NCBI GenBank assembly: GCA_965644315.1
Contig: CBFFRQ010000067.1
Location: 620,001 to 684,000, forward strand
DNA: 64,000 nucleotides
Source: Caecitellus pseudoparvulus
Taxonomy: Eukaryota; Bigyra: Bicosoecida
Reading direction: 5' to 3'
The position numbers and the translations under genes were made by a program. The notes beneath the pieces are model-generated. The model made no database searches. It was given only the letters and a program-made list of their open reading frames with translations, and was not told where the DNA came from. This document shows positions 39,537 to 48,466 of the stretch, one piece after another (positions within the stretch are counted from its first letter, which is position 1; the number at the start of each line of letters is the position of its first letter).

Positions 39537-40071
39537 AGCTCCCATGCCTGGCCACACACCCCACTGGAATGCAGCGTCGTCGTCACACCCCAATAGGGAG
39601 GCTTCCCTGCACAATGTCCTTGCCCTATCCTGCATTGCGAACGTGGAGTAGGAGGGGGGAGGAGTGCCCAGGTCGGCGCCTTGGCGAGCAGGGGTGCAGC
39701 GTGTCAAGGAGGAGCCTTCACAGTGCTGCATTTGCTACCCAACACCTGTACTCGCACACACACCTTTGCCCACGGACACGGAGCATTGGGCGTGACTGAC
39801 CACCCTCTCCCGCCATACGCGGTCTAGCCTGGGGTGCAATGCAGACTTGCGCGTGATCGCCCCATGAAGCTCCCACTCTCACATCGCCACATACCTGCCA
39901 CACATGCATTTCTGGACTTCTTTTTCCGTGTGAATGCAATGCATGCCCCAGCTGCACTTTGCGCGCAAGTCTCATGTGGCCACTTTGTTCCAGCGGACAT
40001 GACCCTTCATGAGCACGGCAAACGATGATTCCCTGCATTGTCCCATGCACACCCCACGTGTGCGCTCTCTC

Positions 40072-41511
40072 TCAATCAGAGCGTGGGGCTTTCCCTGCTG
40101 GGGACGCCGCTGCAGTGCCTGTGTGTGGCCGTGGTCGCTTCCTTGCTCTCCGCGCAGCTCGCAGCAGCAGCATGGCGCGTCGTCCCGGCCGAGTGCTGGT
40201 GCCGATCCAGGAGGCATCCTCAGCTTCGCGCACAGCTTCTGGGTATTTACGCCTACACCACAGTGGGATCGCTCGGAATCCAGTAAGTTTTAGCAGCTCA
40301 CGCACGATGCCTGTGTGGCCATTGCGGCATGCCTCTCGGAAGGCGGCCTCAGGTCCACCCAAACCCGCCGCATGCACATCTACTTCCCGTGCCCCATCCA
40401 GGCTCAACAGCTCACGCACGACGTCAAGGTGGCCAGCCTTGCATGCCAATCGAAAGGCGATCTCAGGTCCACTCGCATCCGCCGCGTGCACATCTACTTC
40501 CCGTACCTCGCTCAGACCCAGCAACTCACGCACAATGTCTGTATGGCCTCTGTAGCATGCCCATCGGAAGCCAGCTTCAGGTCCAATCCCATCCCCCCCG
40601 TGCCCATCGACTACCCATGACCCAGTCAGGTGCAGCAGCTCAAGCACGATGTCTGTGTCGCCACCCGCACTTGCTGCCACAGTTCCACACCAATCTGCTG
40701 CGTGCACATCCACTTCCCGCGACCCAGTGAGGGCCAGCAGCTCACGCACGATGTCGAGGTGGCCATACACGCATGCATGTCGGAAGGCAGCCTCACGCTT
40801 TGCATGAACATCCACTTCCCGTGCCCCGCTCAGCGCTAGCAGCTCACGCACGATGTCGAGGTGGCCATTGCGGCATGCCCATCGGAAGGCTGCCTCAGGT
40901 CCATCCTTATCTGCTGCGTGCACATCCACTTCCCGTGCCCCGCTCAGCGCTAGCAGCTCGCGCACGATGTCGAGGTGGCCATACACGCATGCATGTCGGA
41001 AGGCAGCCTCACGCTTTGCATGAACATCCACTTCCCGTGCCCCGCTCAGCGCTAGCAGCTCGCGCACGATGTCGAGGTGGCCATTGCGGCATGCCCATCG
41101 GAAGGCTGCCTCAGGTCCATCCTTATCTGCTGCGTGCACATCCACTTCCCGTGCCCCGCTCAGCGCTAGCAGCTCGCGCACGATGTCGAGGTGGCCATTG
41201 CGGCATGCCCATCGGAAGGCTGCCTCAGGTCCATCCTTATCTGCTGCGTGCACATCCACTGGTCGTCGACCACCCTTCAATGAAAGCAGCTCACGCACTA
41301 CATGCACGTGTCCATTCTCACAAGCTGCCCGGAAGCCAGCCTCAAATCCGGAGCAATCTCGCTTATGCACATTTACCTTCTGTCGACCGGTTAGAGCGAG
41401 GAGCTCCTGCACCAACCCAATGTGCCCTATCTTGCAAGCGATAATAAACCTTTTCGTCGCGTAGTGACTGGATAAGCTTTCCAGCTCCGCGCTGCCACCT
41501 GTCAGAGGCAT
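40072..41511 (-). CDS. Ankyrin-repeat protein B
   Basis: Paralogue of ankyrin protein A, 479 residues, intronless; first in-frame ATG at 41511. The N-terminus (MPLTGGSAELESLSSHYATK) is shorter than in A, then about eleven ankyrin-type units of mostly 38 residues follow. Several central units are almost identical at DNA level and alternate with a 34-residue variant (HAKREAAFRHACVYGHLDIV) that lacks four loop residues. The C-terminal basic tail (GRRAMLLLRAARRARKRPRP) matches A closely. One unit near 40640-40700 is shortened (AADWCGTVAASAGGDTDIV). The upstream and downstream flanks are also duplicated, so the promoter was probably copied with the gene. Function unknown; a protein-interaction scaffold is likely. 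Confidence 0.88.
   Translation of the reverse strand: MPLTGGSAELESLSSHYATKRFIIACKIGHIGLVQELLALTGRQKVNVHKRDCSGFEAGFRAACENGHVHVVRELLSLKGGRRPVDVHAADKDGPEAAFRWACRNGHLDIVRELLALSGAREVDVHAADKDGPEAAFRWACRNGHLDIVRELLALSGAREVDVHAKREAAFRHACVYGHLDIVRELLALSGAREVDVHAADKDGPEAAFRWACRNGHLDIVRELLALSGAREVDVHAKREAAFRHACVYGHLDIVRELLALTGSREVDVHAADWCGTVAASAGGDTDIVLELLHLTGSWVVDGHGGDGIGPEAGFRWACYRGHTDIVRELLGLSEVREVDVHAADASGPEIAFRLACKAGHLDVVRELLSLDGAREVDVHAAGLGGPEAAFREACRNGHTGIVRELLKLTGFRAIPLWCRRKYPEAVREAEDASWIGTSTRPGRRAMLLLRAARRARKRPRPHTGTAAASPAGKAPRSD
40730..41270. repeat. Higher-order tandem repeat inside ankyrin gene B
   Basis: Units of 114 bp (38 residues) and 102 bp (34 residues) are arranged, in coding order, as long-long-short-long-short, with near-identical DNA between copies of the same class. 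The phrase GCTCAGCGCTAGCAGCTC recurs near 40827, 40941, 41043 and 41157, giving spacings of about 114, 102 and 114. The long+short pair (216 bp) therefore looks recently duplicated as a block. Confidence 0.85.
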
Positions 41512-41835
41512 AGCGTGGTGGCGTTGCAGTTGGGGGAAGTGCTTTCGCAAACCTTCACCCCCGCACGACTGGCACAAGCTGCACAGCACAGGATCCCGAG
41601 TGGAGCCGAAATTCCACGTTCAATGCAAGTCGAGGAGCAGGGTTTTGGTTTGTCAGAGTCTGTGCAGTGTCCTGCCTGGCTGCTGGGGTGCTCGGCTGAC
41701 ACGCAACCCCCCCTTCGCGAAGCAGTCGAACACGTTCCACCGCTGGGCTGTCAACGCGAACTTCATCAGCTTCATTGAAATGTCCCACCTGCTCATCCCC
41801 TTTTCTCGCCACTCTCAGGAACATACAGACGCGAT

Positions 41836-42407
41836 GACGCCCATGATTTTCTGAGAGACCTGCATCAGAACCCACTTTCACCACCCACGCTTGCCACACC
41901 CCTTTGCCCGTCGAGCATGGCATGGGACAGGACACAGCACTCACAGCACGCAAACCCCTATGCCTGGGCAAGTCGTGATCAGCTGCTGTGTGACACACTT
42001 CACTACAGTGACGTGCACTGCACAGACTACGTTCCTGCGGCCAACTCTGCCGAAGTCACCGATCCTTCACAATCTTCAGCCCCACTGCCAACATCAAGTG
42101 TCGACTGGATGCCGCCTCCGCCCCTGGTCCGCAAGATGGTGCCGACTGCAAGATCACTTCATGCAACGACCCAATGCATGTTGCTGTCTGCCACTATCTG
42201 CTCAGCCCTGCCTCGCTCTGCACGCACAGCAGCCAAGAATGGCCGCCCATTGCGAGCACCTGCTACCACTCCACCCAACACACGACACCTTCATCATGTT
42301 GACGCGTTCACAACTCACGCTCTGTTGGCTGGACAACGAAGCTGCACACACCTTGCTTGCCATGCTTGCATTCAAACCCTGAGTCTCGCCCGGCATCGTC
42401 GCGCTGC
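41836..42407. other. Intergenic region
   Basis: About 570 bp between the duplicated segment and the stop of the coiled-coil protein gene. Lower GC, with CA-rich stretches. A long plus-strand frame (41917-43935) crosses it but most of that frame mirrors the minus-strand gene, and the first part shows no coding-like third-position bias. I see no RNA gene. Confidence 0.45.
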
Positions 42408-43730
42408 TCAGGCTTTCTCACCTCCTGCGCCAGCAGTGTTGCCCAACATGTTCGTAATGGCGTCGATGTCCCCGCTTTCAATAGAGGCGATGTCTGCCAG
42501 ACGCTCCAAGCTTTCCAAGCTCCAGTCCCGCTTCATGCTGGAGCCCACCTTGGCAGCTGGCGCGGCACTGCCACCGGCCGCCGCCGCAGTGGCCTGGGCC
42601 GGGGTGGAGGCGGGGGCTGGCGTGGACGCAGCGGGAGTGGCCGTCTCTGCCGCGCCGTCTCCACCTCCTCCCTCCACAGGGCCCAGGCCCAGTGACGAGG
42701 CGAGGTGCCTGGAGGCGGCAGCCGCTGCCGCCGACGCCGACATGCCTTGTGCAGGTGCAGAGGCGTGGGGCAGCGCGGGGGCGGTGGGCCCACCCAGCCC
42801 GGGGGGGTCCATGGACGGCGGACCCCCCCCTCGCCCCATGAACCCGTGCAGGGAGCTGGGCGGGGGCAGGGTGGTGGGCGGCGCTGCCATGCCTGCCGTG
42901 ACGCCCAGCGACATGGGCGGCCGAAGGCCCATGCCGGGTCCGGGGCCCTGCAACGCACCTCCGATGCCGGCGGAGAAGGCGCCCAGAGGTCCCAGTGAGC
43001 TCTCCACGCCTGGCGCAAAGGCGAGGGGGTCGGGGTGCAGCCCCCCCCCAAAGGCGCCGGGCATGCCCCCCCCCCCAAAGCCCAGGCTGAGGGGGGCATG
43101 GGAGGGGTACATGCTGCTGCCTTCCAGCCCCGTGGCGAGGCCGCGGGAAGCGAGGGGGTCCAGGCCTCCTCCGGCGTGGCGTTTGTGCGCAGAGGCGGTG
43201 TCCCCCCGGCGGCTGCGGCCCCGCTTGCCTGACCGCACGCTGTCGTCATCCGAGTCCTTGTGCTTGCGGCGGGGGAGGAGCAGGTGCCCCATGGACTTGT
43301 TCAGGCCGCGGCGGGAGACGAGCTTCTCGAAGAACTCCTGGCTGCGCTCCATGGAGGGGCAGACGTACAGGCGCATGGCCTTGGCCAGTTCCCCCTTGGA
43401 CACCTTCAGCTCGCCGCCGCGGACCCGGGAGATGAACTCTTCCACACGCTCGCGCTCGGCGGGCTCCAGCTTGCCCTTGCGGCTGCCGCCTCGGGCCTGC
43501 AGGCGCACCAGCGCCACGCGGCGTGCCTCCTCTTCCGCCATTTTCTCGCGCACAAGCAGCTCGGAGACGCCAGGTGTGCCAGGCGCGCCGTCGCCGCCCA
43601 CAGCGGAAAGGCGCGCGAGCAGGGCCTTGCGCTCTGCGTCCATGGCCGCCAGCTGGGCGTCTCGCTCGGCCAGTTGGGCGGTGAGGGAGGCCACTTGGGC
43701 CTTCAGGCTGGCCACCGTGGGCTCAGGCAT
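42408..43730 (-). CDS. Unknown protein, 440 aa: coiled coil, conserved-looking helical block, low-complexity tail
   Basis: Not recognised with confidence. ATG at 43730. Residues 1-45 form a heptad-like coiled coil (SLKAQVASLTAQLAERDAQL). Residues ~70-160 are charged and helical, including EPAERERVEEFISRVRGG and KGELAKAMRLYVCPSMERS, then a very basic stretch (PRRKHKDSDDDSVRSGKRGR) resembling a nuclear signal. The second half is Gly/Pro/Ala/Met-rich and disordered, ending in an acidic helical motif (LESLERLADIASIESGDID). The helical block vaguely recalls CID/RPR-like RNA-processing modules, but I would not assert that. The layout suggests a nuclear regulatory or RNA-associated protein. Divergent from the Miro-like gene. 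Confidence 0.65.
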   Translation of the reverse strand: MPEPTVASLKAQVASLTAQLAERDAQLAAMDAERKALLARLSAVGGDGAPGTPGVSELLVREKMAEEEARRVALVRLQARGGSRKGKLEPAERERVEEFISRVRGGELKVSKGELAKAMRLYVCPSMERSQEFFEKLVSRRGLNKSMGHLLLPRRKHKDSDDDSVRSGKRGRSRRGDTASAHKRHAGGGLDPLASRGLATGLEGSSMYPSHAPLSLGFGGGGMPGAFGGGLHPDPLAFAPGVESSLGPLGAFSAGIGGALQGPGPGMGLRPPMSLGVTAGMAAPPTTLPPPSSLHGFMGRGGGPPSMDPPGLGGPTAPALPHASAPAQGMSASAAAAAASRHLASSLGLGPVEGGGGDGAAETATPAASTPAPASTPAQATAAAAGGSAAPAAKVGSSMKRDWSLESLERLADIASIESGDIDAITNMLGNTAGAGGEKA

Positions 43731-44409
43731 GTTGGAGAGAGAGAGCCAGTGCCGTGAGCCCGCAAGACCGCTTTGGACCTGCGTGGGAGGGAAGCGAAGG
43801 TGCCCAGCGCATGCACATGCGCGCCATGCACAGAAATGCACAGACAACAGGAGTTGGCGATGTTTATTTCGCTGCGCAGGGGCACTGCACCGTGCCGGCT
43901 ACTGCTGCAGTGCAGTTGGAGCCGGCTGTGGATGAAGGCAACCGCAACAGGGGAAAACAAACAAGGCACGGCCCGGGCCAGACGCCAACATGGCCAGCAC
44001 AACTGGACTGCGAAAAGAAAATCACTCCCAGCGCCTAACGTACTGAGGAAGGCGCAGATCGGCGGTGCGAGACGGATGCGGAAGCGGCCTGCGGCAGTGC
44101 ACTTGGTGGGCGTGGCAGTGCCAGGCGGAGGCAGCCTCCACGCAAACTGGGGGCCCTGACAGGAGGGGGGGGTGTCAGAGGCGTGCAGGAGTTGAGGTGA
44201 GCAAGTCCCCCACTCAGGCACTTGGTTTTATATTTGCGCACCCCTGCCACTTTCCCACCCCTTCACCGTGGCGTCGCAGCAGCAGTTGAGAGCAGCAAGC
44301 CTCGCCACTCCGCGGCCACCGGGACAGGCAGGGAACACAGGCAGCTCCACGTTGCGCCCAACGGCGGCCCTGTGTAGCCAGTGCCGATCCTCATCCGCAA
44401 GCCGCAGCC
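43731..44409. other. Divergent intergenic region
   Basis: About 680 bp between two divergent ATGs. It contains no convincing coding sequence. Presumably both promoters and 5' UTRs lie here. Confidence 0.45.
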
Positions 44410-47400
44410 ATGGCGAACATGGGCAGCGTCATTGCGGGGGACGAACCCATCAAAGTGCTGCTGGTGGGAGACAGTGCGTGCAGCAGCGCCAGGCTCTAGG
44501 CGCCGGTAATACGGCAGGCGCTGCAGGCACACACGGCCATGCGCGCTGCACCGCACGGCAGGTGGAGTCGGAAAGAGCACGTTTGTCGCCACCTTCGTCC
44601 AGGACGACGTCGTGAGCGAGGTGCGCGCGGCAGGCCGCCCTGTGTGACGCTCCTCAACGGCCGCGGCAGCACGTTGCAAACACTCCTGCGCAGGTGGCGC
44701 CGGTGGAGGAGCCTGTGCGCATGCCCTGCAAGGCCAACCTCGTCGTGCTGTATGACACGGATCCCAAGAAGCTGGCGACGGAGGATGACATCCTGCGTCA
44801 CGTGGACCTGGTGCGTGTCGGCGTTTCGCGTTTCATGGGCAGCCAGCACATCCACGCGCCCTCCTTTCCTTGGCAGGTGAAACCACATATCGTGGCCATG
44901 TGTGTGGACATCGTCTCCAAAGAGAGCATGGTCAGGGCTCGGGAGTTCTGGCTGCCAGCCCTGTCCAATTCCCCGCTGCAGCCCACCATCGCCTTGCTGG
45001 TGCTGCGCTTCGACGAGGGCGGCAACCTGTCCTGCATTGCCGCCGACGGCGAGCCCCAGACTGCTCTGGAGGACCTGGCCAACCCCCTCATGCACGCCTT
45101 CCCCTTGAACTGTGCGTTGCGCCGCTGCACCGTGCGGCCTCGCCCCTCACACGCACCGCCAGACGCTCCTGCGCAGCCGTTACCACCTACGCCAACGCCG
45201 TGGCATCGCCCGTGACAGTGACCAACGCCGTGGGGGACCTCGTGCACCACTCGCAGTTTCCTCACCGGCCCCTTGTGGAGGAGGACGAGCGCCTGCCGAC
45301 GCCTGGCTTCAAACGCGCCTTGAAACGCATTTTCCGCTCCCTGGACATGCGCGGCCACTCCCTGCTGGGGGTGCAGGAGCTGTCCCGCCTCAAGCAGTAC
45401 GTGTACGGCATTCCAGAGAAGTCCTCCGAGAGCGTGGGCCTCATTGCCTTCGTGCAGGACAGGTTCCCAGATGGCGTGGCGGCGCTGCCAACAGCCACGT
45501 CGGTGACGAGTGTGGACCCACACACAGGGCTCACCACCACCACCACCACGACGGCAGCCGCCGCGACATCGACGCCCCCTGGCACGACTGGCAGCGGCAT
45601 CACCTTCGACGGGTGGCAGTCCTTGAACATCTCCCATCTGCACGACAACTGGGAGGAACTCGTCTGGAGCATGCTGCGCGCCATGCACTGTGGCATGGCC
45701 CCCCCTCGCGACCTGCAGCCCCCTGCCGCCGCGGTCCTAGACGCCGTGGCGGCGGCTGCCCCTGGCCGCCTCCCCGCGCCCTCTGCCACCCTCCTGCGGT
45801 ACCTGCTCTTGCGGCGGGGCGTGAGGGCGGGTCTGGCTCACTGCCCACCCCCCGCCGTGGCTGCCTGGGGGACCGCCCATGCAGACCAGCTGGTGACCCT
45901 GTCAGTGGAAGGCACGACCTTCTTGGAGCACCTGTTCGACCACTACACGCGCTTCGCGCTGTGTGGCGAGACTGGGCGCCTGGTGCGGGACAGCGAGGCT
46001 GGCGACGGCGACATGCCCGTCCTGACGCCATCCTGCGTCGACCGAGTGTTCGCGACGCTGGGCGTGGTCGTGGACGTGAACGCAGCGGGGTCCGCCAAGG
46101 CCGCTGCGGCGTATTACGGCGCAGGCACCACCGCCCTCCTGCCCTCCGTGGCTGCACCTGGAACCCCCCCCGGGCACGCTGTGTCATACACCCCCCCTGA
46201 CGGGGTGGAGGCGGCCCCAGGCAGCAACGCTGTGTACGGCTTCACTGCAGCGCGGCAGCTGGGTCCAGGCGTCACCTGCGACGTGCCAAGCGACCAGCCC
46301 ACACAGGCCGAGCTGCTGGTGGGTGAGCCCCGTGAGGACGCTCTGCTGAAGGTCGCTATGGGGTGGTGGGGGCACCCCTTTGGCCCCACCTTCCCCTGGA
46401 CCGTACCCCACGCCGTGCTGGCCAGCGAGGACGCCGAAGCAGACATCTCCCAGGCAGTGGCAGTGGCACAGCAGTACGGGTCTGGGTTCGCTGCGCGGGC
46501 GGGTGCTGCGGCCTGCCTCTCAGCACAGGTGGCCATGAACACGGGTGAGGCGCTGGCGGTGGCCACTGCGGCCGCCCAGGCCTCAGGCGTGGATCTGCCT
46601 CTCCCGACAGACCCAGAGGGGGCAGCGGACCCTGACACGGCAGCGGCTGCACTCGCCGCAGTCCCAGAGGACCCCCTCCTCGCCGACGTCGCCTCCGCAG
46701 TGCAGGTGTGGCAGCACTGGACGCACGCCCACAGGGCCGTCGCGGCGTGGGCTGCAGCGGAGCAGCAGGCAGTGCCCCTGCGCACGTGGGCCCTGAACAA
46801 AGAACAGTGGCTGAGCGCCTGGCACCTCCTGGCGGCAGTATACCCCCAGATCGCCCTACGGTGCCTGGCGGGCCTCGGTTTCCTGACGCACTCCCGTGGC
46901 GGGCGGGGCGGTGGGCCCACCCGGGCTGGGCGTGACTCCAAGGCAGCCGCCCTCGCCGCAGCGCGTGCTGCTGGCCCAGACTTCTCCATCGCACCCGACG
47001 CCGTGGCGGGGTGGCTGTCAGAGCCGCTCGCCGTGGCTCATGGCGCAGGGGACAGCCTGCTGCCCGCCGCCCTGGATGAGCTGCGAGGGGATGCGGAGGC
47101 AGTGGCTGCTGCCGAGCGCCTCACTGCCGCGACACAGGACCCACACCTCGCCCTCACCTGCACGCCAGCCCGCAAGGCCGCCCCCTTCATCCCCTGCCCC
47201 ACCCGCACCGTGTACGTCCTCGGCAGCCCCGGCGTGGGCAAGACCAGCCTGCTGCAAAAGAGCCTCGCTCGGCGTGAGGCACGGCGCCTGCCCTGGCCCG
47301 CTGCACGCGCAGCTGTCGCCGCCGCGCCCACAGAGGGTGAGCCGGCCCCCGCCCTGTCCACTGTGGAGGCCGCCGCCGTGGCGTGCCAGGTGCAGGGGGG

Positions 47401-48106
47401 GGTGCCCCAGCCCATCCTGCTGCCCGCGCCGCTGCTGAACCTGGAACAGGAGCGCGCCAGTGCCAAGCAGCACGGCGAGGACTGGGACCAGCGGCGGGAA
47501 GAGCTGCGCAGTTGGCCCCAGCACCTGCTGGCCATCGAGTGGCCGGCAGACCACCTGGGCACCGCCATGGCCAAGGCCCGTTGGGAGGCGGACGTCGTGG
47601 TGGTGCTGGTGGACCCCTCGGACGCGGGCAGTGTGCAGTTCATGGACAAGGCTCTGTCCTCTGTCCCCGATCAGACGCCGTGTGTCGTGGTCAAGGCAGT
47701 GCGCCCGGGGGCCGGTGCCACTGGGCGGGACGACGCTGCCGCCGTCACTGCCGCCTGTGACACGCTGGGTGTGGAGGCGCACTTTACGTATGTGGACGGG
47801 TCCACGTCGGCCAAGCAGGTCAAGGAGTCGCTGTGGCGCTCTGTCGCGTATTACGCCTGCGACCACCGCGAAGGCTCCCCCCTCACGCCTGAGCGCCTGG
47901 CCCGTGCAGCTGACGCCAAGTGGCGGTCTGAGCTGCACACTGCTGCCAAGACTTTGGCTGTGGTGGGCGTGGTCGCGGCTGGCGCCAGTGCAGCCTACGT
48001 GTATCGCAAGGAGCTGTCGCAAGGCGCTGCTGCGTTGCGGCGCTGGGTTGTCGGGCTGTTCACCGCTGAGGCAGCCGAGCCTGCGCCAGCACCTGCTGCG
48101 AAGTAG
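44410..48106 (+). CDS. Miro-like mitochondrial Rho GTPase, enlarged and divergent
   Basis: Tail-anchored outer-mitochondrial-membrane GTPase that in other eukaryotes links mitochondria to transport and ER contacts. Exons: 44410-44473, 44562-44620, 44694-44810, 44877-45111 and 45177-48106 (introns 65-88 bp), 1134 residues (human Miro ~618). GTPase 1: IKVLLVGDSGVGKSTFVATF and VSEVAPVEEPVRMP. IVAMCVDIVSKESM follows, but no clear NKxD motif (LLVLRFDEGG in its place). EF-hand-like helices (RALKRIFRSLDMRGHSLLG) lack most Ca2+ ligands. The Miro-specific helix before GTPase 2 is seen in WLSAWHLLAAVYPQIALRCL. GTPase 2 has VYVLGSPGVGKTSLLQKSLA and ADVVVVLVDPSDAGSVQF. A C-terminal anchor (LAVVGVVAAGASAAYVY) follows with a short acidic/Pro tail. 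Extra length comes from Ala/Gly/Pro-rich inserts between the modules. Confidence 0.82.
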
Positions 48107-48466
48107 CGGCTGTGAGAAGATAGAGCACGGCAAGTACCCTGTTATGGTTGTAACGCATCCGTGCCTGACCCTGCCCCCTGCGCAGCAGTCTCAGTGAAGA
48201 CTGAAAGGGTGGCGCATGGTAGTGGCTACGGGGCTGTCAAAGTGCGTCGTTGTCTTACATTCAAGTTCTGAGTGTGATCCAATGCAGTCCAACCACACTG
48301 GGAGCTGTAGACTGCTGTTTCGTTGCACGTGGAGCAGCACAGTGAACGCCACAAGCACCGGTCGCCACCGATTTCCGCAGACCTGCCCCTCGCTTCGGGG
48401 TCAACCCGCGCCACCAAGCACGCCCTGTGCAGGTTACCACCTCACAAACTCCATTTCACCTGAACA
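48107..48466. other. Intergenic region
   Basis: About 360 bp between the Miro-like stop and the GHMP kinase start, same strand. Lower GC than the genes. It likely holds the kinase promoter and 5' UTR; no RNA gene or repeat seen. Confidence 0.5.

Larger units (their letters stand above)
39636..41835. repeat. Segmental duplication, copy B (with ankyrin gene B)
   Basis: Second copy of the ~2.1-2.2 kb unit described at 23017-25110, same orientation. Non-coding flanks are well conserved on both sides of the ankyrin gene, whereas the repeat array inside differs in unit number and order. It follows the syntaxin stop by about 100 bp. Boundaries are approximate. Confidence 0.85.

Noticed and set aside
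40730-41270. Regular tandem units as a CRISPR array
   Set aside because: Units are contiguous, in-frame coding ankyrin repeats without unique spacers, in a spliceosomal eukaryotic genome.
41917-43935. 672-residue plus-strand frame
   Set aside because: Most of it mirrors the minus-strand coiled-coil protein, which has heptads, a charged helical block and a sensible start; the first ~500 bp show no coding-like base bias.
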